The translations under genes and the position numbers were made by a program. Shown here piece by piece: positions 11,099-59,489 of a stretch of 64,000 bases of DNA (the first letter of the stretch is position 1; each line of letters begins with the position of its first letter). The notes below the pieces were generated by a model that worked only from the letters and a program-made list of their open reading frames with translations, searched no databases and was not told where the DNA came from. The DNA comes from Elysia chlorotica (taxonomy: Eukaryota > Mollusca > Gastropoda > Plakobranchidae): contig RQTK01000440.1 in the NCBI GenBank assembly GCA_003991915.1, positions 1-64,000 on the forward strand, read 5' to 3'.

Positions 11099-12775
11099 CT
11101 GTATTATTCTTAAGTACTTCATCTTCATGCCAAAAATGTTTCAAGTTCTAGTCCTTTTCTTCATAAATTGATGCACATTTACATGCTGTGGTTCGATTGT
11201 TTTTAGAAACAAAAGTGATCAATATGTAATTTTTTTGGGTTTCTTCAATATAATTATAGGAACATTTATGTCATTATTTAAAGCGTAAATTTACCTCTGA
11301 AGTCTTTAATCTTGCCAGAGAAAAATGTATCGTTTAGAGAGAACAAATAAAAAAGAGAAAGAAAGAAAAAATGTCATATCTTTATATCTTTGTTAAAATT
11401 GAAAACTGACTAATTTTTTAGTGTCTGAGAAAAAAGAAGAAAATAAAGTTTGATTTTAGACACTAATTCCTAACTCCAGGTAAAAAAATTATGCAATTCA
11501 ATATCAATTTAGATGTTTGACTTTGAGACCATCTGCCAAACTCAGTCGTTACCTGGCTTTTGTGTTCCCTTAGGGGTATACTGTGGTGAAGTGTTTTGCA
11601 TTTAAGCTTCTCTATTGGAAGTTTGTCATCTAAGCAGTTCGTGAAAATTGATTTCATAAGCTTCATTTCCTGCATAAGAGAACGTTGGGAGCTTGACTTG
11701 CATTATATAATGTCTTTACTATTAACCTAGGCGTTTTATGTATTGGTTTAAATTTAAAATATTCACTGTGTAAATAAAAATCACTTCCAAAATTATATCA
11801 TAAGTCTTAATATTGTTTACTTTTTTTCCAAAGTAAAATACTGAAAAAGATGAAGAGGTGGCATAAAAACATGTTACATGTACCCAAAATCATATTGGAA
11901 AGCTCATAGCTCAATCAGTTAGTGCTTAACAAAGAATTAGCCAGTAAAGTAAAATACCTAAGCGACCATATAATACTATATAATGATTACCTCTGCAGCT
12001 AAATTGTGGGATTATGTGATTTACACTCAATAAACTAGTTGTCAGTGTCCATAATTTGACATTAAAAAAATTACCAGATGTACATTCTCTACAAGTAGAT
12101 TTAAAAAACTTAAAGATTTAGTGTAAAGAATCATGTTGTTTTATTAGCCAGTGATTTTTTGAATACATACATAAATTAAATTCTAGACACAAACAAAAAC
12201 CAGAAAAACAAGAAGTGATATAAAATGTGGTTATATTGAATAAGAAGTCAACGCAAGTAAAAGTGTAATAATTGGAAACTGTCTTTTCCTACAAATAAAA
12301 CATTGCATGCAGAAATCAGTTAACACAGTTTTTAATGGCCTGCATCAAGAAAACTGGAGATAGTTAAAAAGATAGATAAAAAAAAGTTCCTGAAAAATGT
12401 AAAACACCATGAGAGAATTACAAATCTCAGTAAATTTCATAGAGGCACACAAGCTGGACTCAATCGATTTCTTTAGGCAGAAATGATCTGTAGATTTCCT
12501 TTGTGCACAATGATTTACAGCCATGGGAAGTCTCTTTGGGAATGATTTGTAAAAAGAAGCCTTTCTTTTTTTTGTGCAATCACACCACTTTGTTTGTTGT
12601 TTTATAAAGGAAACGAAAAACCCAACAATAAATACATAATGTTTAATGTGGTATGAATTGATTTATTAAAAATCATCACAACTATATCAGCTTAATTCTT
12701 CATTAATTAAAATAAAACACATAAAAATGAATTGAACCAATGCATACACAAGACAGCCAATGCTTGGGTAAGTCA
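11099..12775. other. Intergenic, no gene seen
   Basis: AT-rich sequence between the TEX55-like gene and the first assembly gap. No coding pattern, tRNA-like fold or recognisable transposon was found on either strand. Confidence 0.5.
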
Positions 12776-12777
12776 GT

Positions 12778-12845
<68 letters not shown>

Positions 12846-12858
12846 TTCTATCTATTTA

Positions 12859-12895
<37 letters not shown>

Positions 12896-12900
12896 TTTCT
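12778..12900 (+). repeat. (TC)n microsatellite bordering a gap
   Basis: Long CT dinucleotide run with minor interruptions, ending at the N run. Confidence 0.95.
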
Positions 12901-12920
12901 TTCTCCTTTTTCTCTTTTCT

Positions 12921-13121
12921 NNNNNNNNNNNNNNNNNNNNNNNNNNNNNNNNNNNNNNNNNNNNNNNNNNNNNNNNNNNNNNNNNNNNNNNNNNNNNNNN
13001 NNNNNNNNNNNNNNNNNNNNNNNNNNNNNNNNNNNNNNNNNNNNNNNNNNNNNNNNNNNNNNNNNNNNNNNNNNNNNNNNNNNNNNNNNNNNNNNNNNNN
13101 NNNNNNNNNNNNNNNNNNNNN
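12921..13121. other. Assembly gap (201 N)
   Basis: Undetermined bases between a TC run and an AAT run; true length unknown. Confidence 0.99.
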
Positions 13122-13190
<69 letters not shown>

Positions 13191-13219
13191 AATGATGATG
13201 ATGATAAAAATAATAATGT
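13122..13219 (+). repeat. Compound (AAT)n(AAG)n(ATG)n microsatellite
   Basis: Three trinucleotide runs in succession immediately after the gap. Confidence 0.95.
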
Positions 13220-16200
13220 TCCTTACTTACTTGTGAGGGTGGTGTTGATCTTTCTGTCATTTATATAGGAGCTCAGCTCGACGAAATTTAAATTTTGTCA
13301 AAGACTCTCTTATTTAAATCCGGACACACAGCCATAAATTCCTACTACGTTGTTAATAGAGCCAGTGCAAGTAAGTAGATTCTAGATCTAGGTAGATCAT
13401 AATGAAAAAGCCAAATAATTACTGTATTTTTAGCAGTATCTAACAATACCAACAGCAACAATTACTGACAAGTGACAATGCAGTGCACAACTTCTCAATG
13501 CAACAATTACACACCCTAAAAAGCACAAAAAAGTGAATTTGTGTAAGGGGGTGGGGGGATAGGCTAAGAACAGTTGAACCAGAGATTCTAGGCTAACTTA
13601 AACTGTCTGGTTGGACTCTGAGTGTGTGGATAGAGTGACGACAACCCAAATTTTCTCAGATGTCTCACAGTCACACACTCAATCTTCGGCACAGATTCCT
13701 ATTACATGTACTAGCAATCTGGGATCTTGGGTCATATTGTATTCGTGTTTGCACTAATGCCAAAGTATATTTAATTCAAAGCTGGTTTTAAACTTTTGGG
13801 TTAAAAACAATAAATGTAATGATTGTATATTAATAAGGGGCCTATATGTACATGTTTAAATTAAACTTACTACCAGAGATTTGATTGAATCAATGTAGAG
13901 GCCTAGAGCTATTACTTCAATAAATATAAAAGGATTTGGTTCAAGATATCAGAAAAATTATTTTGAAGACATGGAAAGCCTTAGGGTCAAAGTCCAATTT
14001 TTGTAATTAGGAATACTACAAGGGGATTGGGCAAATTCACATTAGCCCACCTTGGTGAAAGGGGACTCTACTCGGCACTGTGTTGTTAAAAATTGAAACA
14101 GTGTGTCGCTGATGTAGATCTAAACCATGTCGTGTCCGGAAAGAGCGTACTATATTTTAATCTCTTTTAGTTGCAAATTCTGATGGATACATTTATTGTT
14201 GGTTTTAATTTTTGTCATATTATTAATTACATTGTATACATGTATAACAACCCATTTTTAGCGAGACAGGTCAGGCACTGCCCACCCTGCCCAAAGGCAC
14301 CAGCCACCCTTGAGTATTTTATATAGTATAAAACACAAGTGGTTTACTTAACATAATAAGTGTACATGAACAAAGATCATGATGAATAAAGATGGAAAAT
14401 GAAGTTCATTTGATTTGTAATCTTATTTTATACTTCAATGTGGTGTCAAACCTGAACATAATTACAACCCCATACACACTGCTGCCTCATAGAATAGAAA
14501 TCATAGTGCACAAATATGATACATTTTTAAAGTATTAGTTAGCGTTCAGAAGTTAAGTTTGCATGAAACACTTATTCACTCTTCTTTTAACTTTTTAATC
14601 AGACCTTTATGTTCTTAGTGTAAGAATATGATGCACCGCCAGTATTATGATGTGGCAATTTGGGACATCAAATGTAAAGATGATTTTGTACACTTTACAT
14701 CAACTCTTTGAGATTTAGACAAAAAAAATTAGTGATAAAATGATAATATAAATAACAATAAAAGTATGAGATTTAAAAAAAACTTATAGACCTCATGAAT
14801 AGGCCGCAACTTTTTTTGCTGGTAAATACAGGAACATTTAAGATTTATTAACAAATAAATCGAATATTTGCAATCTTTAACACCTTAGCACTTACTTTTT
14901 TTTAGAGCACTAAATAAGTAGGCTACAAAACTATTTTTCAACAAGACGCTGTTCAAGGCCTTTTGTGTAGGAATCTCAAAAAATGAGTCTAGTTGTGGTC
15001 CAGAATTGCCCGAGATATACATGTACTTCACTATTGAAATAAGGGTCCTTATACGACCTACACTAAGTAAAAACTGTAACTGCTTCACTGAAGTTGGGGG
15101 TATGCAACTGTATGTATGACTCTCGCATAGTTAAGTTTAGCTCGGCTAAGCTAATGTACATTTCCGCTGACCCAGCGTGTCCTACAGACACCCCCCAAAA
15201 CATTACACACACATAAGCACTGTGCTGCCGATGCAGCTACATTAGATCTAGACGTATAATTTTATAAATTTTGGTTGAATTTACTTTGTAGTGGCTAAAC
15301 AAAGGTAAAGATTCTAGTTTCTCATCAATAATAATGCTAGATTTAGCTCTACATGCAAGTTAAGATGTATATCTAGCCTCAAGTTTGCAACAGTAGAAGA
15401 CACAAATTTACTCAATTAGAATTATCAAAAGAATTCCATGCTGTAATGTTAAATGGATCGAATAAGTTTAAGAGAGACTTGAAATGACTAAAAGGGCTTG
15501 TTGTATGTAAATTAAATGCTTTATTGTTTTATATGAGATATTTTAAAAATTGGGTAGAGGTTTTCGAGATGGCGCCCAGATTGGTGTGTTTGTTGTTTTT
15601 ATGGACCGCTGAGCTATAAGAAAAGCAATACGCTAATTGGCTACGTTATTGTCTTAACAGCTATATAACAAGGATTTTATAACTCTAGCAATTAAGACGA
15701 ACTTAGCAAGTGAAGGTACCAGTTGCATTAAACTTAGCCTGCTGAGCTCCTTATGATAAAACTTACTAAGCTAATGTAGAGTTGCATAAGGGCCTTGATC
15801 ACAAAATGTTACGAGAATTGTTATGCCCGTTTCGAAATGGTGCAAATATTTTCACCAATCCATTTAAATTTTGTCTCTTTTTTGATAATTTGCATGTAAA
15901 CATACTTTTTTGTAGCTAATGTAGTATTCTCATAGATAGGCCTACACTTCAGAACAGAAGCAACAACAAGACCAATCTTTGTGCACATCCTCACTTTACT
16001 GTCGTTTACATTAGTGCCTGGGTTCAGACAGACTGACTGACAAACAATTATCTAACAAGTATATTAAATAATAACTACATAGGATTATACCGAAGCTAAG
16101 TCTGTACGAAATTAGTGCTGCCGGTAAAATCACAAAAAATGACAGAAAACGAAAAAAAAAAACCATCTTTCCATTTATAGATCTATCTTAAACCTACATA

Positions 16201-16696
16201 AAACATGGAATGGGCATGAGGGTTTACAGAGTTAAGTTTGTAAAAAGTTTCTCACAAAATAAATGATCAAAACCATTATTATTCTAACAAAAGCAAATAT
16301 ATATTCGATAAAAATGAAGTACGAACCATGTGCTACATAGTATACATGATATGTGAACTATGGACGGCAGTTTCTTAAGTACAAGGTAAAATTTACATAC
16401 ATTAATAGTTGGATTCAATCAAAGGGTAGAGAATAAAATTGTCATAATTGATGAATATCAGAGATCCAATAAAATGTGCTAAAGCACAAAGTTGTTAAAT
16501 TATAATTATTTCATCTAATTGTATAAATAAAATCTAATAAAATGTGGAATTCAATATGAAAATTATAGCGTTGTATTTGATTACAAATATAGCAAGTATA
16601 GGCCTATATAAAAAAACAGCACTTAAAAGTACAATATTTTTACTCTACAAAGATCACTTTATATATTCGCAGGAATCCATTGAAGCATAGTGATGA
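13220..16696. other. Intergenic and probable EML 3' flank
   Basis: No gene recognised. The part next to 16696 must include the 3' UTR of the EML-type gene. On the minus strand the first AATAAA after the stop that I can see is at 15525-15520, which would give a UTR of about 1.2 kb; this is only a candidate. Confidence 0.35.
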
Positions 16697-51589
<34,893 letters not shown>

Positions 51590-52179
51590 TTAGAGTGGGT
51601 TTATGCCAGGGGATGTTTTCACTCGCTCGCCACACATGCGAAGCGCGTATGTGCAGGTGCAGACTTGTTTCAAACATGGTAAAGATCTAGGATCTAGATC
51701 TATAACAAAATCATTCTTTTATCGATCCGGGATAAATGAAATCAGAAGAAAAATATTTTTTCTGAAGTCTAATATTTAAAATTATCTTGTGAGCGGCAAC
51801 TTTTTTTTGGGTTGGTGTTATTTTTCAGATGACAATACTGTAAAATGTTTGAACAAAGTGACAAAATGTCCCCACACCCCCCCCCCCCCCCCCCGGCCGA
51901 AGCACAATTAAAAAAAATGAAGGCTGATTTTTAGTGATTTACTCTCATGAAGACAGAATATTAGGAAAAGACCACTTAGAGATTACGCATAACCCACTTT
52001 TTACAACCAGTTTCTTGAAGACAACATTTTATTGACAATCTAGTTGAGGAAAAAGAAAAAAAAACGAGAGACAATCAGTTATATTGGCTCTGATTTGTTT
52101 TTTTTTGTTTTTGTTTGTTGTTTTCTGTTTTCTTTTTCTTTCTTTTTTTTTTTTGGGGGGGGGGGGGGTAAAAAACACG

Positions 52180-52335
52180 AAGTCCTAGATTTTTACATCT
52201 CCCGGATTTCGAGTAGACGGAGGAGCCAACTGAGGTTAGAACCACGGACCTCCCTCAATCAGTCCAGACATGTCCTTCTAGACGGCTATGGTCCAGAGCA
52301 CTAGCGAATCGAGCTACAAGCGTTCCCAAAAGATA
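52180..52335 (-). repeat. tRNA-related repeat, second SINE type
   Basis: On the minus strand: GGGAACGCTTGTAGCTCGAT then TCGCTAGTGCTCTGG (D-arm/A-box-like), and about 55 bp later GGTCCGTGGTTCTAACCTC (T-arm/B-box-like). The spacing is longer than in a real tRNA and the arms do not pair well, so this is a tRNA-derived repeat and not a tRNA gene. It differs from the Gly-like SINE family. Confidence 0.5.
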
Positions 52336-52509
52336 GAAGGAAAAAAAACCCACAGACGTCTAGCCTAATGTTTAAATTTCTGTGGAAAGAGCTCAATCTT
52401 TCTATTTAGCGGCCATTCGATCTCCTGTTTGTTATGGTTGGTTTTGTAATTAAATATTTAGTTAGTTATTTGTATAGGCCTACACTGTAGAAGCTGATGT
52501 CTTTAACTT

Positions 52510-52516
52510 ATGACTG

Positions 52517-52552
<36 letters not shown>

Positions 52553-52559
52553 TAGACAT

Positions 52560-52590
<31 letters not shown>
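52510..52590 (+). repeat. (AC)n(AT)n and (GA)n microsatellites
   Basis: Dinucleotide runs 52510-52552 and 52560-52587. Confidence 0.9.
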
Positions 52591-52591
<1 letters not shown>

Positions 52592-53611
52592 GAGGGAGTG
52601 AGTGACAGACAGACATACATAGATAAACATATAGAATAAATAGAGAGAGGCAGGGACAGCTGAAGCAAATAGAGGATACAACAAATAGTTGAGAAATGGA
52701 TATAAGCTATAAAATAGAGTTGGAGAGAGCGTGTAAGATAGGTAGAGAGACAGAAAGAGAAAGGCAGATTGTTATGGTTCATCACTTAATGAACTAAAGA
52801 CATCACAATCTGATTTTTTTTCCAAGAAAGCACATACCTACATTGTGTGTAATTTTTCTATGGATCAGTCGGTAGATAAAAACCAGAACTTAATAATTAT
52901 TAATTAATAATAATGACAGAGAAAAGTCGCATACTGCCGTTGAAGGTAACGCCAAATTATGGTGACTGTGATTAGACCAAAGAGATTCCCCCATAAATAA
53001 CCTAGACCTAACTAGAGATGGAGGTGCAAGACACTTTCTATGATAGCTTGCTTTGTATGAAATGTAAGAAATATATTTAAACGTTTCCATTTTTTTGGAA
53101 CCGATTTTAGGTGAAATCATTCTCCCTTTATCCCACCCAGCTATTCTTAGTTTTTTAACCCGTGGCTCCTAGTTTCGCTATAAGGCTCTTTTCTCTTACG
53201 AAAACACAAAATATATAATAGTAGTGCATGTATCATGTGAGAGTTTCAGGAAGGGAGACAAGACGAAAACAAAACAATAGAGAGACCCGCATAGATCCGT
53301 ATCTTAGTCTAAAGGTCTATAATTCGAGATCGAGATCTAAATTGATGAATATAACTTTTATTAGACACAAATAAGGCTGATGGTTTACCATTCGACACTG
53401 AAATGTGGATGGTGTTTCGATGTTATCTAGATATCCTTATAATTTTCTCATTCACTAGGAAATAATAACTATAATAACAAACCCATCTAATCTATTTGAT
53501 GCGTCTTACAATTAAAATAAGTCCACACATCGAAACGATTCATCTCTTAGCCCTGATCAGGTCTTTTTTCTTTTTTTTTAATTTAGCCATTTTTATGTGG
53601 AGATTCCCAAA

Positions 53612-55904
53612 ATGCATGACGCATTTGAGCCAGTGCCTATTTTAGAACGTCTTCCTCTTCATATTGAATCAATATCAAGTTTTGGTGAGCAATATTTTCT
53701 CAGCACCTGTTTAGCTATAAGGCCTTCAGAAGATCTACAAATCATGACAATTAAAATCATAAAAGCCCTTTTTACAAAAAACAACAACAAAATCTGGAAT
53801 TAATATACATGAATTGATTGTCGTAGTAAATTTAAAAATCAATTGAAATCCTGTGGAGGATCAACTTTGCCAGAAATTAGTAATAGATCTAGCTGGTTGG
53901 GGATTTAGGAGGGGGAATCGGGTTGTTACTTAATGTCCAAGGTCCGCACAATAGGCTACATTGTAAACAGGCTCCAAGACTAACGTCTGACAAGTTTACA
54001 TGCTGCCTGAGTGCCTCCCAGAGACGGTGTGGGGAGACCTGGGCTCTTGACTTAGCAATTCAGATTATACTGATACCGACCCAACCAGTAGCGAAGGTTT
54101 GTTGAAGAGAGAACTAAGAAATTCAGAAAAGCGAGGTATTGTGAAATTAGATTTGTGAGAACATTTAAAAAGCTACTTCTCTCTGAGTTATAAACAACAT
54201 AACATTGATATTTTTTTACACTATGTGAAATGACTTTGGCGATCAGACTAGGAAAAACAACTAATAGAGTAATAAAGTGCATGGTGATAGTAGAAATAAT
54301 AAAACAATTTTTTCATCTACCAGAGTCTACTCTATTACTTGGAACAAGAGAGGGAGTACTGCTGCAGTATAAAGTCCAGAGAAGCAAAAATAAAGGTAGA
54401 ACTTCATCATACAAAGGGCTGACATCTTATATCAATGATTTTCTTAATTTCTACACGTGCTGAAAATAGATGGCAATATTTGAATTAGCACACTTAACCT
54501 ACTTCTATTTCTAATTGAAAGGTACTTGGGAGGGATGAACATGGTTTGAATAGTTTCTTCTTGTTGTTGTTGTCTAATGCCGTTGTGTTACAGTTACACA
54601 CCAATCCCTGTCAGGGCAACAAATGCAGCAGTTTTCTCTAAATCCTTCAACGATTTGTAGTGCTTGCTTTGCAAATCTGTTCGCTGGCTCCATACAGTTC
54701 TTCTGAGGTCTTCATGGTTATTGCAGTCTTGTAGAACATGCTCTACAGTTTCTGCTGCTGCACCACACAAGCACAGATCTGACCGTCTGATTTTGTAAAT
54801 TGTATGTGATACCTGAGTCGGTTGCTTCCCAAAGAGCGACACCTTGCTACTGGTTGTTTCAATGACCTCTAGATCTATGCTGGCTGGAGATTTGTCTCCT
54901 TGTAGGGTCACCCAAGCCAGACAGATTGAAAGGTAGAGATTGGACTAAGAGCACTCACTGGCCCTTCGGGAGGAGGGGGAAAGGGGGAGAGGTGGGGGAG
55001 CAGGGCGCCCGCGGTGGGCGGGGGGGGGGGGGGGGGGGGGGGGGGGTTACAGAAACCGCAATAGATATCCACAAAACATGCATCAGGAAAACATCAAAGA
55101 GGTTGACAGGTTTGTTTATCTTGGCAGTGTTGTAAGTAAAGACGGGGGAACAGAAGAGGACATCAGATGCCGAATCAATAAGGTCCGATACGCTTTTAGT
55201 ACCCTAAGACCAATCTGGAAGTCTACAGCCCTGTCGGTGCGAAACAAGATCCAGATCTTCAATACCAAGTGAAGTCAGTCTTACTCTGTGGCTCAGAAAC
55301 ATGGCTCGTTACCAAGACCTACAGCCAATCATTCACCAACAGATGCCTCAAAACATCCTCAAACAAATTTACCCAAACAAAGAACTGTATGATGGAACAA
55401 AGCAAACACATTAAGGCGGAAATCAGAAAGCGCAAATGGGGCTGGATAGGCTACACTTCGAAAGCTGCATCCAACATCACAAGACAAGCCCTCGAGTGGA
55501 ACCCCCAAGGTAAATGCAAGGTCGGACGTCCAAAGCAGAGTGAAGCACCGATGCTGAGATAAAAGCCACTGGTACATGGATCGAGCTGAAAAGACTAGCC
55601 AGAACTGAGTAAGGTATCACAGGGAATCAAGAGACTTAAACTGTTACTAACTTAAGTCGGTTGTGCTCATTTCTGAGACGGAATATCACTGTCTGGGTGT
55701 TGTAGACCCCTAGCAGTTTCTTTTTTATTTTATCGCCGCGTGAGATCCTGGAGAATTCTTCAGTTTCAAATTTCTAATGGCGCTGTTTAGTTCTATTGAT
55801 ATAAAAGGTTTATTTATAGGACTGTTTTGGCCTTGATGTTTTTCTTTCAGCTCTAGAGTGTCGAATTGGATTTTGGATTTGCCTTTTAATTTTATCAACA
55901 TAGA

Positions 55905-55971
<67 letters not shown>

Positions 55972-58900
55972 TTTCATTATTATTTTTATTATTATTTTTA
56001 TTTCATTATTTTTTGTATTAATTAGATCATTAAAAAAAAGGTAATTTAAAGATAATGTCATTTTTGTTTGTTTGTTCACTGTATTCTTTATGTATTTTTT
56101 TCAGGTGACAATAAGTTTGAAGTTCAACTTGAAAGATCAAATAAGTCTTTTGCAAAAAAACCAATAACGCAGGTAATAAGACATGATTCAATTGTCTCCA
56201 AAACTGATATTATTATAAGTGGTTTTAATGTACATTGAGGAAACTTTTGTAACATGTTCTCCTTTAATAGATGTAGATCATAAGGAGGGATATTTAGTCC
56301 AAATAGTTTTATTGTAGCAAAATTTGTTTAATAATAATTATGGATGTTAAATTGAGTGATGATGGGTGGGGCTTTCATATCTTTGACTGGTTCTTTTGAC
56401 TCCTGTTGCCATTTTTGTCACTTAACGATTTGGTTTCAATCATCATGTTTATATTGAATTTATTAATTTACCTTCAGCATGAGGCTTTGATAATGATATT
56501 AATGCTTTTATGCCAAAAGTTCTGCTAGTATTACTAATATTAATAAAAAATAAAACTTAAATGATCAAGGATCTTCATGTTAACTAGTACTGAATCAAGA
56601 CTTTATTTTTCAAAGAATATGCAATGATGAACAGATAAATGTATAAATGTAATCAGAAATCACCATTTCATCATTCTTGGTAGGTTGTTTTCTTTTCTGA
56701 TTAGGGCAAAAAAATAAAATCTTTACTCTTCTTTCTGCAGCTGGCAGCAGTCCCGGAACTTTATATCCTTATTAGTTTATCAGGTAAGATATTGATTTTT
56801 CTTTTAAGATATTGAGTAGTTATATTGTCCATTTGGATTATACTGTCTCGTTACATAAAAAACCCAAAAGTTAAAAACAGTTCAAGGTTTGTTATCAGTA
56901 TCACATAACAGGTGTATCAATAATTATGAAATTTTGATGTCTCTAAGTACTAACATTTTTTAGGAACATGGAACACAGAGTATCAATTATAATTATAGGA
57001 AAAAAGAATACAAGATTAAAGTTTAGAAGGTGAAGTTACTCCAAGACGATAAATAGAAAAGATTAAATTTAGTCCTACTTCACCTGTAATCGAAAATCAT
57101 GTTTTATACTCTTGTCTGTATGTCCTGGGATCTCTGTGAGATTCCACTTTTCAAATAGCCAAAATGATACATACACTTTAAAATGAGGAATATTAACATT
57201 TTCAATATTAATTCAAATTTCGTGTATTTAATTTATAAAAACAAGAAAAAAAAACACTCTTGAGATCTTTTTTTTTTACTTCTAACGTCAGTATTAGGGT
57301 TAAAGCAAATCTCATTATAGATTATGGTGTTGGTTTACAACATATATTTGGCCATTTCTTTCTATCTTATTGTCAGTGAATTAATTAATTAATTAATTTT
57401 TTAAATATTTCAGATAATGTGATCAGTGTACACGATCTGACATCATTTAATCTTATAACATGTGTACAAAAAACTAAAGGCGCTAGCCTTTTTGCAGTTG
57501 ATGTACAGGTGAGAGAATGTTATTTGTATAGAGCTCAAAATCCCCTGTTTCGCTTTAAGGTTTGATAAAATAAATAGAATTTTATTATTCAAGAATGAAA
57601 GGGTGTTAAACTAAAAATGATCACTATTAGAATATTTAAATATCCTTTTTAATAGCAACTTTGTTTTCATATAAAAATTCAATATTTTAATCAATGTGGA
57701 GCCAATATCGATTTTTTTGGTAAGTATGAGCTTCAATAATAGATATTTATCATGATGGAAATATACTAAATAAGAAACAATTCCAACTTGAAATACACTT
57801 AGAACCACACTTTGTTAAATATCTTTTATCTGTTTTCATACAGAATAAACAGACACCTACAGGTGTTGAGCCATCCCTAAGAATAGGCATTGCTTCAAAG
57901 AGAAAAATACAGGTAAATCTAGAGAAATTATACTGTTAGATAGGTGATAAGGGGTCTTGATTATACTTGTGTAGTTTACCCTTGTGAAAAAGTCATGTTA
58001 AGCAGGGGGCCTTGAATATACTTGTGTATATTAACCTTATTAACCACTGGGCTTAACCCTGATAGCTGGTCAAGCCAGACTCTAGCTTCGCGTGTACATG
58101 CGAAGAGTGATTCGCCGCTGACCGTCGACCTTGATCCTGATATCACATGCTTTGATCTCTGTCTGCCTGAGTGTGCATACCAGTAAGTATCGACTACTTG
58201 TCATCTGTGAATGACGGGGGTGGGGGTGGGCGAGGTGGTCCTGGGGTAGAACATCGGCTTCCGGCGCAAAAGGTCTTGAGTTCGAATCCTGGCTGTTGCG
58301 TTCCCTACTGGTTGGGTCGGTGTCAGTATAATGTGACCGGCATAGACAGCAGTCATGGTATCCCCGCCCTGTCTCGTGTGTGCAGCACATCATAAAACTG
58401 TCAGACGTCAGTCTTAGGGCTCCGTCCACAATATAGCCTATGTAGTGCTGATGTTGGACGTTAAACCAACTCAACTCAACTCTGTGAATGACGACCCACA
58501 CTCGGTCTAACTTGGTGTGCTCATGCCCTTAAGTTTTTTTTTTTTTTCAGCATTTGGAGGTTTTGATTTACAAATAATAGCTTCACATTGGCAAATTTGA
58601 ATTTTCACTCTAAAGCTGTCAGAAGGCTGTTCAATAAATGACAGGTTTGTAGTAATGATATAAGTTTTAAACATGAACGGCAGTTTTATCTGTTGTGTCA
58701 AAATGAAAAGAATTTCATAGAGCATCATTTCATTTTTTTTTTCATTTTGAATTTTCTCTAATGTAATAAAATTTGGTTGAATATTCTGTTTGTTGTTTTC
58801 TTTAACTTGATTTTGATCATAAGAATAAGCAACATATTTTTTTTCTGTTTAAAAAAAAAGAAGACAGTTTGAATTGTAAACAAAACAAAAATGTGATACT

Positions 58901-59453
58901 AAAATGAAATTTTGGAATATTTTTGTATAAGATTAAATTATTAAAGACCTACTGGACTGAGTAAAATACATTGCAGGCTGGCTTTAGACAGTCAAATTCA
59001 AACTGAATATACTAGACTCCCAATCTGTGTGGGCAGTTGGCAAATTTGATGTTAAAAATATTATTGAGGAAATTTGGTATTTTTTTGTGTACCATGTTCC
59101 TGTTGGATTGCTTCAAGCATTTTTGTTGCAATCGAATTTAGAACTTTATTTATGATTATTTTATTTTACAAAATTATATGATAATATCTCAAAAAGCATT
59201 TTTTAAATTTTATTTTAAATGCTTGTTTTATTGGCAGTTCATAATCTCTTATATCAATCGATTTCTTTTTTTTTTTTTTTAAACAGCTGTTCTATTGGCA
59301 CAACAGAGACTTTACAGAGCTCTTGGTAANNNNNNNNNNNNNNNNNNNNNNNNNNNNNNNNNNNNNNNNNNNNNNNNNNNNNNNNNNNNNNNNNNNNNNN
59401 NNNNNNNNNNNNNNNNNNNNNNNNNNNNNNNNNNNNNNNNNNNNNNNNNNNNN

Positions 59454-59489
<36 letters not shown>

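Noticed and set aside
12732-13268. Long frames of Ser/Leu, Asn and Lys across 12.7-13.3 kb
   Set aside because: They are translations of TC, AAT and AAG microsatellites and of N bases; no real coding sequence.
52180-52335. tRNA gene on the minus strand
   Set aside because: A- and B-box-like parts are present, but the spacing and stem pairing do not make a tRNA; called a tRNA-derived repeat.
58082-58501. 139-residue minus-strand frame
   Set aside because: It is the antisense of the SINE at 58217-58480; similar frames appear over other copies (35638-35880, 7255-7443).
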